From contig JAYKXP010000131.1 of NCBI GenBank assembly GCA_037176845.1, positions 62,001 to 126,000 of the forward strand: 64,000 nucleotides of DNA, read 5' to 3'. This stretch comes from Paramarasmius palmivorus (lineage: Eukaryota > Basidiomycota > Agaricomycetes > Agaricales > Marasmiaceae). Of the stretch, positions 22,101 to 32,864 are shown piece by piece. Made by a program: the position numbers and the translations under genes. Positions within the stretch are counted from its first letter, which is position 1, and each line of letters opens with the position of its first letter. The notes beneath the pieces are model-generated. The model was not told where the DNA came from and searched no databases. It saw only the letters and a program-made list of their open reading frames with translations.

Positions 22101-23044
22101 TGCACTTGCGGAGGTCCGGAGCTCTCTGCAAGCTAGAACCTTGGCGTACCAACATTCCACGGCAGAAGCACCGTCGCAGAAAGCATATACACGGTTGAAC
22201 ACGCTGCGATCGCAGATTGAGGCAGATCTAACGGCGAGCATCCAGAAATACCATACTGCACGGACTGCGCTGCTTGAACTGAAAGGTCCTGGAGCCTGGG
22301 AGAAAGTGTTACGTGTATTAAAACGGGAAGATATACGGGGCATTGGAGAACGGGTCATGAGAGATAATGAAGAAGAGGACTTCCGAAAGGCCCAGAGACG
22401 AGCAGGGGTATCCCCAAAAGATATCGAGGCTATACTAGGCGGCAAGACGACATCACTTCCTCTTATATTTGTGGATCCAACACTCCCATGTGGTTCTGGT
22501 AAGAGGGAAACGATTTCCTGGGTACATTACACGTTTGCAGACACTACGAGTACCAGTCAAAACCCAGCCGAATTGGTGAATCCCACAGAACTACAAGAAA
22601 GTATGTGGTTGTTTATTGACTCATCAGTATCAACTAATCTCATGTTAAGGTTTGCGTGTCGAATGGCTCAAAGCACGAGCGCGAGCTCGCCGTGCTAGGG
22701 AAGAGGTTCTACTTGTTGATGAGGAAATGCGACGCGCCATTCAATATTGTCGATGGCAATCGTCGTGGTGGAAGGCGCAGATTGGGAAGCGGGAAACCCT
22801 ATTGCCGTGGATTCAAGAAGGCTTGTGCAGCTATGCATGGGAACAATCAGCTGCGGAGACCCGCCGTGCTCAGACGTGGGAGGTGCGACTTGACGGTGTG
22901 CGTCGGCAAGCAAGAGCCGTTCGGGAATGGATTGACAATCCCAAGAAAGATCTCGAAGAACTGCTCAAGAACCTACCACAAATCGAAGTTGAGGTGCATG
23001 GTGACGATGACAAGGAGGACTCGGACGATGATGGAGATTGCTGA
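19191..23044 (+). CDS. KDZ transposase with CxC2-type cysteine domain (module 1)
   Basis: About ten exons encode roughly 1,100 residues. Exon 1 (MGKRKRENRRFVSDD, 98 codons) and exon 2 (19537-19755) are confidently bounded by GT-AG introns. Exon 2 carries the cysteine domain at about residues 131-158: HCIMC, FRCQDC, HHMVCQEC. Exon 3 opens EWNNTFFVPTSLRKLGVRI. The RNase-H-fold catalytic acidic residues expected for KDZ are visible: ISIDANFK (first D), TYDIACQW (second D) and DGEAPERGWS (E). A coiled basic C-terminal region follows (RARARRAREEVLLVDEEMR), ending in an acidic tail. No in-frame stop or frameshift was found, so the gene may be functional. It is expected to act in the nucleus on the element's ends. 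The family assignment is firm; exact exon ends are approximate. Confidence 0.85.
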
Positions 23045-23214
23045 TTCTATGTTGTAAATATCATTACTTACATGTCATATAACTCTAAACGACGCAGGTA
23101 ATGGATTGCATCTGATACTTATGCTCAATAAGCAGTGGGACATTCGGATTGTAGTGCAAGTCAGGACTCAGGGTATCTGAACAGACGTCTTCGTGATATT
23201 TGATATTGGAGGTG

Positions 23215-23800
23215 AGAGCGCCGGTCTGAAAAGACGGTGTCAAGGGTTTGTTGGAAAGGATAACAGGTTGATGGTGCATCTGAAAAGAAAGGGAAGTCGA
23301 GAATGATTGGCTCTGATGTTTCTGAAAAGACTTCGATAGTGATGCGTCTAAGCAGAAAGGCACAATACGAATAACGTACGATGCTCGTACGATGCCGCAA
23401 ACACAGTGCCTTCCCTCTCCCTCGCCTTTCTTTCCCTCATAGTCCCATGTCGTCTGGAGTATTCTTGTGTCGTCGAAAATCAGATCCTCTCGCGAGTATG
23501 AATAGGTATTCGGGAGTGGTACCTGTGATATGTCGGACAACACTGTCTGAAAAGACGGATTAGTAGATTGTGCGTCTGATAAGAAGGAAATAAGTACATG
23601 ACGTAGGATTGACAGCGATATCGACGTCTGAAAAGACTCCGACAGAGAGGCGAATAACGTACCGTGTCCCAAAAATAGTGATTTCCTCTCTCTCGCCTTT
23701 CTCTCCGTCGTAGTCCGGTATCGTCGCAGATGTTGTCTTGGACTCTGCCTTGGGGTGTTCTCGTCTTGTGTCCATCGAATAATAAGAGTAGGCAATATCT
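23215..23800 (+). repeat. Internal hairpin-rich repeat copy (two diverged tandem units)
   Basis: Two units about 320 bases apart share GTCTGAAAAGACGG, CGAATAACGTAC, a CTCTC-rich run followed by CGCCTTTCT, and a CTTGTGTC ending. Exact GTCTGAAAAGAC copies start at 23224, 23545 and 23626. The copy matches 39815-39910 in direct orientation and 9700-9900 in inverted orientation. No gene is present in 23045-23857. Confidence 0.65.
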
Positions 23801-23857
23801 AATATCCTGCAATATGTTGGATGGCCACCTGTATGGCTCTGCTGAAGACATGAATAT

Positions 23858-24240
23858 TTGGTATATACCAATTACCACTCAAGCATTAGCATTGGTCCCA
23901 ACTGATTAAAGCAACCAGGCCCATCTGGGCACAAGCTTACCAGTAGATTTACCAACTGAGACTTCAAACGGCCTGTCCATGGTGTACAGCCACCCCGTAG
24001 GACCGGAGACACCTGCACCCCGGTGGAGTCGAACCGTGGGCTGGCAAAATGTGATGTAATATCATTCACAATTTGCGCAGCCGTAGAAGACCACTACACC
24101 AGAAGTTCTTTTGTTACTTAGAGAAACTACGGCTACCTATAACGATCCTTCATGATCAATATTGAGCTCGTGATTATTAATGATTAAATTTCCTCTACAA
24201 TCTAAGCGCCTACGTTATGACAAGCGCCAAAACCCAACAA
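23858..24240. repeat. Putative left terminal region of KDZ module 2
   Basis: Starts at a perfect 14-bp palindrome (TTGGTATATACCAA, 23858-23871) and ends with the paired motif CTAAGCGCC ... CAAGCGCC (24202-24228). Read inward, the order palindrome, CAGG/CTGG-rich block, CCGGAG block, tRNA-like block, AT-rich block, GGCG pair mirrors the right end (39410-39788). Similarity is low and patchy, and no clean 8-bp target duplication was found. Confidence 0.4.
24020..24112 (-). other. tRNA-like module (Pol III A and B boxes)
   Basis: On the minus strand TGGTGTAGTGG (24101-24091) fits a Pol III A box and GGTTCGACTCC (24035-24025) fits a B box, 56 bases apart. Short stems such as GGCTG/CAGCC can form, but the T-arm does not pair well, so this is a degenerate tRNA-derived sequence (a SINE head or element end), not a functional tRNA gene. 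Confidence 0.5.
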
Positions 24241-24243
24241 CAA

Positions 24244-27097
24244 TCAAAGCGACGTGAAAGTATATACCACTTCATCCAGGGCAGCAGAGAAGGCCTCCTC
24301 ACCTTGACCAGTGTTTCCAATAGCTAGCTTCCACCAACACAAGCACACCAGAAAAGAAACGATTCCATTTGGCCCCATCACCCTCATACAATCCCAATCA
24401 CCACTCTGCTTCTTAACCATTGCGGTTCCGGCCTTTTTGGGAACCCTCCAAGGCGGTGAGCAAGCCTGAAACCACCCTTTAAACTCCCTTCCAAAACGCT
24501 CCAGATCTTCTAATTCTGGGTTCCAGCAAGCACGCCGACGTTTGTACCACATGGAGACCTCTGGTGGCCTATTAGTAGTTGAAAGACCACCGCCCTTGTA
24601 CCCAGCTTCTCTCTCCAGGATGAGATAACGATCTAGAGCTCTTTGCAGAGCTCCAGACAGCCCAGCCTTTCCTACCAGCTTGAGCAAACTGGAGATGTAG
24701 TCAGGAGCGCCATCTGGGCAGGCGGGAACCGAAGAACACGGTTCTGTCGAGTGCTTCTGACGTTTACCTCTTCCACTGTCTACCTTCTCCGCCACGCGTT
24801 TTGCAGATCCAGTTTTCGCTGAAGTTGATGCCACTTGGGAAGGAGTAATCTGTTCTCCTGACGATAAAGATGGAAGAGGACGTGCTGATGCAGGCGTCTT
24901 GCCTTTGTTAGAAGGCCTGGCCTTTGCTCTCGACGATGAAGACGCTTTTGCCGAGATGGAAGCAGACGGTGCTTTGGGAGACCCTGCGGAAGGTCTCTTG
25001 GGCTTACTCTTCCCTTCAGGCACGGCACGAGCACGAGCACGCTTTGGCTCTGGGCCTCCATCTAAAGCATCGTCGGAGACTCTACCCCTCTTCGCACCCT
25101 GCTTGGGTTGTGTGATGGGCTGGGGTACAGGAGAATCCTGCTCGGAACAGAGTTCCTCTAACCCTAAATCCTTGGTTGCAATGGAAGACGTTGGAGAACG
25201 GATATAAATGGGAGAGCTAGACGCCGCAACAGGAGATGAGCGGATCGGAGTAGGAGGTAATGAGGCTGGAGGAGATGAACCTCCAAGCGGTGTAGGTGGA
25301 AGAGAGTTGTCGTCGTGTTTCGGTGAAGAAGGAGGTGTGTGTGGGGGACTGAAAGAGACCGCTAAGGTTGACGTTGATTGAGGAATGGAAGGGGATGCTA
25401 ACGGCGAGACGGCTTCTGGTTGAGGCCGTCGTTCTGGTGGATTTGTGGAGACACTAGCCTGGGCAGGAACTTCAAGAGTAGGTACTGCAGTAGAAGTCCC
25501 TGAAGGCTCATCACCTTCCGTAACATTGGGCGCTTTTTGTTGGATGGGCGGCAGTGGTGACGGAGCTGACTGATCCTTGGAAGTAGAAGGATCTCCTTCC
25601 TCTCTGGGGATCCCGGGGGTTTCTATGGGGTGCAGACTACAACCTTCCTCTCCTGCCAATAAACCCGATAACGATAACAATCCAGGCGTCGGTAAAGCCC
25701 GGCTTTTGCACTCCTGAACGGCTAAGGCTCTCTGTCAGCTAGCGAAAGACGTAAGAAACAGCAATACGCACTAAAACATTTTCTGAGGTAAGAGCCGTAG
25801 AGTGGTATAACGTAGCGACGATATCCCTCTTCACATGCCTCCCCAAACGTCAGAGCGGGATTACTGAGGGTTCGACCTGAGCTAAACCTGAAGATCATAC
25901 ATCAGATAACGATTCCAGAGTCAACACCTCGTACACTCACCCAACCACGTTCAAACGTCCCATGTCTGCTGGTTCTGGACCTCCAACCAGAAGGGTACAG
26001 TGCATTCCTGTCGTAGCAACGATGCCGTCGAGGATAGGTTGTACAAACGCGGGCAGACGATTGATAGCGCTGTGAGATCCTCTGTTAATCTCAAGACATC
26101 ATCAAGGCGATACAAACACGTACTCTTGACGAGCCTGAGGCTCTGTGGACACCCCAGCTTTCTGGCATTCTTGGTAGGCCTTCAAACGATCCTCAAAGTC
26201 GGTTTTTGAAGCTTCCTCGTAATGCAGTCGCTTGTCCTCCGGAAGTGCATCAAATGCTCGCTTGACAACCTCCTGTCGTACGCGCACGAATGCCCTTTTA
26301 CCTGTAAAACAGTCAGAACATGATGAAAGAAAAGCATCGTAAAACAGAACACACCTTTCTTCACATGCTTTGCTTTCCCCTTTTTCTTCGCCCCTTTCTC
26401 CTTCGACTCCTCCGATTCGTCATCCTCGTCCTCCAAGTTGCCTTCATCAGCCTCATCGCCATCTTTCCCAACATTGCCCTGCGCCAAGTCTAATTCCTCA
26501 GCCTCGCCGGATTCCTTCAATTCTTTCAGCCGCTTCTGCACCAACTCCTCCACCACCTTGCGATTGTCTTGAGCCCATAAGTCGTAGGCCCGTTTGCGCC
26601 GTTTGGGTTCGGTGGTCGGCTCGCCAGAAAGTTGTGAAAGGAGTTTGGCGAATTGATTATCCTTTCCCTTCACTCCGCGGCTTTTGTCGTACTGATATTT
26701 CATGGAGCGCTCGATTTGCTGGTTGAATGGACGAGAAAGATAAGTAACGCGATGACATCATGGTGTGACCGTGACTTACCCCCATGCGAAGCAACACGAT
26801 CTTCCTCTCTTCCTCGTGTTGCTTAGACGCGCATTGAAACTCCTCGTCGCTCTTGAAATCTTGACGTACGGGACGAACCGTCTCTGGGTCTGGAGCGTCA
26901 TCGTCGACAGCATCCAAGGATTCTTGTGTAGGCTCCTGGTCGTGCGGCAAACTAGGTGGGTATCTTTTCAGATAGCGACGAGTAAGGTCACCAATGAAAC
27001 TCTTGACTCGATTCTCCTTAGCAGCCTCCGCGTAAGCATCGGCATGACTGTCCAAAAACACCTGTCTGCTGCCCGTGAAGGCTCTAGGTTGGACCAT
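24244..27097 (-). CDS. KDZ-associated companion protein (module 2)
   Basis: Multi-exon gene of about 840 residues, start MVQPRAFTGSRQVFLDSHAD (ATG 27097). Order: N-terminal helical block SFIGDLTRRYLKRYP; KYQYDKSRGVKGKDNQFAKL with RRKRAYDLWAQDN; an acidic/lysine-rich linker; RQEVVKRAFDALPEDKRLHY; an exon AINRLPAFVQPILDGIV followed by CTLLVGGPEPADMGRLNVVG; LTFGEACEEGYRRYVIPLYG; then a long serine/proline-rich region; and a C-terminal globular block EFKGWFQACSPPWRVP and MGPNGIVSFLVCLCWW. I recognise this architecture (TLLxGGPEPAD, W-rich end with GPNG) as the large protein that accompanies KDZ transposases in agarics. Its role in transposition is unknown. It is divergent from the RNase H1-domain gene across 334 bases. 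Confidence 0.75.
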
Positions 27098-27431
27098 GGA
27101 GGATGAAGTATAGAGAGGAAAGACAAGATAGGTAAGCACCTTTGAATTTCAGCCACTACCTTGAGATGATATATCCGCGCTCGCTAGTTACCAATTTTCC
27201 TCAGATCTGGATCGGACGTCGGCCGCTACTGGTGATCATCTATCTGAACCGATGAAACGCGTGGAACATTTGCACCCTCAAAATCAAGGAATTGCAAAAT
27301 ACCGTTCTGCGTCAGAAATTCCTTTTGGAACGAAGATCGATTGTCAAATACCAAAGGCAAGCTCAGCCGCCCCCAAGAAACCTCTTGCTTTCTTCCCCCA
27401 TCTTTGCTTTTCAGCCCACGCCCAAATCAAC
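27098..27431. promoter_or_regulatory. Divergent intergenic region, putative shared promoter
   Basis: These 334 bases lie between the starts of the module-2 companion gene and the RNase H1-domain gene. The size is close to the 338-base divergent gap in KDZ module 1. A promoter role is inferred from layout only. Confidence 0.3.
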
Positions 27432-28643
27432 ATGCCTCGCCTCATTCGCGTCCATCCCCAACAATATCCTCTCAGGCCTGCCTCTCCTCTAGACCGTCGT
27501 GAGGGTACCTACGTTATTTGTGGTGAGTACGACAATTTCTGTTCTATCATCACTCGCTGATCGCTGCCTACAAAGAACCGGGACTCCAGGGCATGGCCTA
27601 TTTGGTCCCTCACGTTTACAACAGTACAGAACACGATCCCGAGCAAGGTAAAAAAATTTGACTGCGTATCCATTGTGACCTTTCTTATCAACAATCGTTC
27701 ATCTTCAGGCATCACTACCATTCGTACCACTATGGAAGAAGTCCCCGGTACGTTCTGTATCCCTACTCATAACACCCAGACCTGACAACATTTTTACAGG
27801 CCTTGTCATTACTACGACCACCACAGTGCATCGCGTTCACCCCGACTACCCACGCCCTGCTCGTCCTGGTCCTCGCAGCGTATCCACAGTGCCTGACTCC
27901 ATGATCGTTCCCACCGAGGAGGAAGAGGCACGGGGTTATTGCAATCGCAATGGGAATCTGTACTTGGTCGTCCCTCCTGCCAACAATGGCAGCAATCAGG
28001 CAGAAGTCGTGAATGCGACAGTCACAGCTTCCGGTACGTTTCCCAAATTCTTATGAATTCTTTTTGCTGACGCCTATCTCTCAGACGTCGTAGTAGAGCG
28101 GTCTGTGTCTCCTCCTCTTTCGGACGGGGACGATGAGGACGACGACTACGATGTGGGGAGTATCTCCGACACTATCTCTACTGTGTCATCCACCTCGCTG
28201 GCCGAAACACCCGTTGCGCCTGCTTCTACCCAGTCTATCCCAGCACCGACTGCTACTTCTAGCACCCCCGTTGCTTCTTCCCAACCTGTGGTAGCTCCAG
28301 CTGGCACTATTCCGCATCCATCTACCTTTCAGGCACCTGCCAATGTTCCTGAGGGTACACGCTACTACGTTGTCTATGTGGGCCGGCAACTCGGTCTCTT
28401 CTGGGGCGATTGGTTAGTGACATGCTTTCTCAATAATCTATCTCCAACTCATAATTTCTCCGTAGGTATCAGGAGGTAAAGCACCTTGTTCACGGTGTTT
28501 CTGGCCATCGGTCCACCAAGCACAATACCTTCGAGCAAGCTTTGGTGGAATATACCCGTGCCTTCTACGGCCAAAAGCCAGGGTATGAACTGCGTGTTGT
28601 CGGCGATGTTCCTGCTACCACCTCCAACGTCGTTTCGTCTTAA
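27432..28643 (+). CDS. RNase H1 N-terminal (viroplasmin-like) domain protein
   Basis: Six exons, start MPRLIRVHPQQYPLRPASPL (27432), stop TAA 28641-28643. Introns are short GT-AG (for example donor at 27523). The N-terminal part includes GLQGMAYLVPHVYNST, a threonine-rich stretch and GYCNRNGNLYLVVPPANNG. The middle is acidic then serine/proline-rich. The C-terminus is the recognisable domain: RYYVVYVGRQLGLFWGDW, KHLVHGVSGHRSTKHNTFEQ and ALVEYTRAFYG. This is the hybrid-binding fold found at the N-terminus of eukaryotic RNase H1 and in caulimovirus protein VI. No RNase H catalytic domain follows, so it would bind RNA-DNA hybrid or double-stranded RNA without cutting. Placed inside KDZ module 2, it is probably element cargo. 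Confidence 0.7.
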
Positions 28644-28867
28644 ACACATTTTGTACCGTAAACGTTATCAAAAAAATATACTATCCTGCTTGTGTTACCA
28701 TGCATTCGATTTCACATTGAGACTCTGTAATAATATCACAGTAGCTAGGCTTCCTGCTCCTCCACTTTGTCAAAAGCAATCGTACCGTCCCTGATGACCA
28801 ATTCATAGAAATCGTGTAGCTGGCTGGCATAAAGTGAGCATCCGAGAACCGGTAAAGGATCCGAAAC

Positions 28868-30744
28868 TCACGTTATGAACTCTTGAGATAGTGCCTCCAA
28901 GTTAAGCTCCGAAATGACATCTTCATCCTCCCAGAGGATGAGCACTGGGCCATACCAAGGCCTCTTCAGACCTCCTGTGTAGGCATACAGCTCTCTTGTA
29001 ATGCACTCATTCAGCGGAAACTCGTTTCGAACGGTTTGTTCAAAGTAATACATCCGATAATGCTGTGGTGGTCCAGTTTCGATACGAGCACACTTGATTT
29101 CAGCTGCAGATCCATTGTGTTGGTCGTCAGGATCCAAGAATGGGGTCAGATTTCCCGCATGGATGGCGCTGCGACGGAGCGAGATGATCTCAGGCTCGTC
29201 CTCAACGGAAAAGAATAGCGCCGACTGGATTTCCTGTGATCAGAATGGCGTCAGAGGTTGGACAACGATTTCACTGCACCTTGTATAACAAAAAATTGAG
29301 TCTTTCACGAGCCTCCTCTGACATAGTGAGACTTGAGGCCAGGTCAGAAGGAAAGAGATAACAATTCTGAACAAACCAAGGATCCAATCTCAAGGTAGGA
29401 CCCTGAAAAGAGGAGAAACAAAAACCCGAATTCAAAATCGCCCTCTTACTCGGGACTCCATAGGTACATACCTTTCTATCCCGCTCACCGTTGGTAGATA
29501 CCTATGCGGAGATAGATAATCCGGCTGCTCCTACCCGAGAAGAAAGTAAAAACACCATTGAATTCGTTGTTCTATCCTCTGAACTTTTATAAGCCCAAGC
29601 ATGACCAAACGGTTTTCAGGCTGTACCCGGAAGGCCTTTTCGAGGGTATTCCACTATTACTACAGGATCTCGCAGACGTCCAGACAACCTCCTCCAGGCC
29701 CGATCTATGCCATCATGACAGATTGTCCGTTTCCCTTCATTTACCTACCAGAACGTTACAGGTGGACACAGGAACAGGGCCTTGTGACTTACGATCATCG
29801 CTTTGATCCACGATCCGCGTCGACCTGGTCTCTTTTGAATTCTCCTCTGTTCCTTCCAAATAGCATAAGCCCTCGAAGGACGAACGAAATATTAAGACCA
29901 TTACTTACCTTGAGAAAGGCTCTGACCTTTGAGATGGGGGGCCTGCGAGCCATGAAGAAAGGAAGATGGAACGTTAACCTTTTTCCCGGTTATAAACGTC
30001 CACTTGTTGACCAGATCTGCCAACTTCTTCAGCCATTCGGCGGAAGAAGGGGCCGGCTTGCCTGTGAAACCGTCTAAAGGACGGTTTCCTGACTCAGGAT
30101 CGCGCCGCATGAGTCCACTGACAAAATGAGATCGGTCAAGAAATCGCCAGGAATCGACTAAAGGAGAAATACCTTTTCACGATGTGAAGAACGGTATCCA
30201 CCTCCATTTTGTCAATGTCAACCAATTCCCCACTCAAGCCGTGCTTCACCACCAGCAATGGTCCCAACAGACGGCAGTCATCCATACCAGGGCCTAGCTG
30301 ATCTTGAAAGGAAGCACCTACTTCTTTATCCCACATCAGCCAGGCCTCGTTTAAATCGGCCAGACGATCCAAAGGCGGAGGTCCGAGGTTCGGATAAAAG
30401 AAAGCCGTGTATTGGCATTCAAACGCCAACACGTCGGCGTCATTCAGCATCTCCACCATAGCCAAGCAGCCGGAATCCTTCGGCGTAACCCACAACTCAG
30501 CCCTAATATTCCAAGGGTCAGAGGATGCCAGTCCTATGTCTACTGGAACGGCGACCAATCTTGGAAAGGGACACTCTGTGCCCAAATACAGTCCCTTACG
30601 CTTTATAAGGAACTAGAAACCATTTGAGCGGAAGTACGAAGTACGTCAGGAGGCGTATACACTCACCTTGCCAGAGCGCTTGATGCAAGTATGGAGATCC
30701 GCTACTTCCTCCTTCGTTCGCGGTGAGGGCCAAGGGAATTCCAT
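28868..30744 (-). CDS. Unknown KDZ-module-2 cargo gene (possibly two genes)
   Basis: Upstream part: MEFPWPSPRTKEEVADLHTC (ATG 30744), a GTGAGT intron, then GLYLGTECPFPRLVAVPVDI, AELWVTPKDSGCLAMVEML, LAFECQYTAFFYPNLGPPPL and, after another intron, RPLDGFTGKPAPSSAEWLKK. Downstream part: PTLRLDPWFVQNCYLFPSDL, an intron, EIQSALFFSVEDEPEIISL, RMYYFEQTVRNEFPLNECIT and WYGPVLILWEDEDVISELNL, ending at 28868. The joining region 29440-29900 is unclear; an opposing plus-strand ORF there is equally long. It could therefore be two adjacent genes (about 29900-30744 and 28868-29410). No domain recognised. Confidence 0.45.
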
Positions 30745-30932
30745 GAGGAGCAATAGACAGGTAGATACGAGATGCCTAACCTAGTACCTTTATATGATAT
30801 TGGTAATTCCCAAGAACGGAAAAAATGGGTCTTACCAACGCGATTGCATCGCACCAATTCCACTTGATCCCCAAAAACCGGGATAACTGTAACTGCCTCT
30901 GTTCATGAAAAGAATTTCTAATGAGTGCTACC

Positions 30933-31734
30933 CTATTCCGGAATCGGTTTGGCGCCGTCAATCCATGCTTGCGTCTCTAGCTGCTGGAAAGCGAGTCGTT
31001 TCTCTACATAGGACTTTACCAGATCATCATCTGGGTCCAAGACGCGGTATTCCATGTCTTCCAGACAACGAACTATCCATCTAAGCCTCCTGCAGAACAT
31101 ATCCGCCCGTTTGTAATATTCCGTGACGCCGTAGCTGTTGAGAATACGATTCGCAAAAACGTCCGCCCCTTTGAGTAGATTGTTGACCGTAGATACTGCA
31201 GTGTCGACAGGCGACGCGGATTTGCGTGTACTCTCGCAGTTCCGGATTTGAGCATACTGGTGATAAATAGTCTCCAGCCAGGCGCTGGGAAGACCGCCGG
31301 AGATACGCCTCAGAGAATGGTTGAGTAGTTTTATACGAGAGAGTGGGTCACTGGAGGAGGGGGTTAATAAAGTGCCAGGGGTGTGAGTGGACAACAAACG
31401 CACTGTTCTTCAATTGGCCCTGCTAAATCCTGTTGCTTATCCGCCCAATCCTTCATACGTTTCTTCCTGAGTTTGTCGATACTGTAGGTAGAGTCAAGTC
31501 AATAAGATATGTAGAATAACTATGGAATACGCACAATTGAATATCTTCCTGGCGGCGAATCTCATCCCTTTCCTGCTGCTTCCTCGATAAAATCGCCTCC
31601 CGATGTCTGATTGCAAATAAACCAACCGCCGGAAAGAACAAGGAAGATGTTTACTTCTGATAATACCTGGCTGATTTTTGACGGTTGGATTCTTTGAGGT
31701 CGTCCTTGGTAGCATAGATCTTGAGGCGAGGCAT
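30933..31734 (-). CDS. KDZ-associated protein with basic N-terminal helix (module 2)
   Basis: ATG 31734 gives MPRLKIYATKDDLKESNRQK then SARYYQ; a GTAAAC/CAATCAG intron leads to HREAILSRKQQERDEIRRQE; later exons contain KLRKKRMKDWADKQQ, then a long last exon with IKLLNHSLRRISGGLPSAWL, VNNLLKGADVFANRILNSYG and MFCRRLRWIVRCLEDMEY. The N-terminus has the same layout as the module-1 gene at 15675-16899 (ATPEALRKANRLKSARHYAR-like), and both end in helical blocks with a similar RLRW/RLRR pattern. About 220 residues. Shared retention in two diverged KDZ modules suggests a conserved accessory role. The function is unknown. Confidence 0.55.
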
Positions 31735-32864
31735 AAGGTGAGAAAAGAGTAACGATAAGAAACAGCAGTAAGAAAGCGCCCATAAGAAACAGAACTCGAC
31801 GCCTTCAGACGCCGTTTTCTTACTTTTTCATTTGGTACATTATGGGCACCAAATCGTTATTGAAAGTTCATTTACATTATTGGATCTGAAATATGGAATA
31901 TCTAAGTATCATGGTGAGCGGATACCCCAGAATAACACTCACAAGGTTGCCAGACGTACCTCAGTTGCATCGACAGCTTTCATGTCCTTAACCCAAACGC
32001 TAGGTGTTTACTCCTATAGAAGCGGGTGATTCTAAGAAAATGTCATCAAATTGTATTGCTATACTAATAGTGTGGAATGGGAACGAAGTCAATAAGGTGC
32101 TATAAGGCTTGCGGGAAAGACAGTGGGTATGTATATGGCATGCGTTCGCGTCGATGAATTCCGTCCGTTTATCAAAACTTTGAATCCAACTCTGAATCCA
32201 GTACCGTCGATTTCGATTATGTCGAAGCCTTGGAAACAGGACGTTCAGGAGTCTCGATGAAAGTGGTTTGCGGATGGAATGAAATTATGAATGGCCGATT
32301 CGGATGATCACATGTCACTCGTTTCGGCTGTCGACGATGGCTGTGTTTAGTCCAAGAACTCTTTCAACAACCATCACTGGCATGAATCACTTCGCAGATC
32401 TAGCGTGTTTTCAATGTACTCAGTAAGCCTTTCATTGTCTCTGGATTGTATTCGCTCTCATGGTCTACGATTAGGAAGGGACCTAGGGCAATATGAATGT
32501 AACAGACCTCAAACACTCCTGTTTCGAGACGACGGATGGATCGGTTGCTCTTTGGAAGGCCCGTGTTCGCGATCAAGCCTGAGTTGGGGTATAAAGGAAG
32601 GAAAGAAAACACAACCGGGCTGTCAAACGTAGCAGGTGAGTAATTCTACTTTTCACTCCCCTGGAAGGTGGAAAGTCTCCAAGTGAAGAGCCGGAAGAGT
32701 GAAGGCTTCGAACCCACGGAGCTGACACCTGCACCGGCTGCGAAGGCTTCAAACCCATGGAGCCAACGCACGAGGAGCGCTCCCCTGAGCATGTTGGTTT
32801 CGAACCCACGGAACTGACTGCTCTACTCCTCACAGATCTTCACTTACTGTTTGGCTGATAGAAC
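31735..32864. other. Long divergent intergenic region with three TTCRAACCC repeats
   Basis: No gene seen. It separates the divergent starts of the basic-helix gene and the TET/JBP gene and so should hold both promoters. At 32707, 32748 and 32799 it has three copies of TTCGAACCC-like sequence followed by CACGGARCTGAC-type sequence. Their complement (GGGTTCGAA) resembles a Pol III B box. Confidence 0.4.

Larger units (their letters stand above)
10400..23150. mobile_element. KDZ-type DNA transposon module 1 (boundaries approximate)
   Basis: A KDZ transposase (19191-23044, plus) is grouped with six genes on the opposite strand (10521-18852), at least two of which have counterparts in KDZ module 2. 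It is flanked by hairpin repeats in opposite orientation (8.2-10.06 kb and 23.2-23.8 kb), which may be long terminal inverted repeats or neighbouring repeat copies. The ends given are the gene block plus flank, not mapped termini. Confidence 0.55.

Noticed and set aside
24020..24112. Functional tRNA gene with intron
   Set aside because: A and B boxes are present, but the T-arm and acceptor arm do not pair, and the layout mirrors the other KDZ2 end.
29558..30077. Plus-strand ORFs (GPIYAIMTDCPFPFIYLP)
   Set aside because: They overlap the minus-strand cargo gene whose exons have good splice sites. I could not exclude a real plus-strand exon, so the area is flagged in the gene entry instead.
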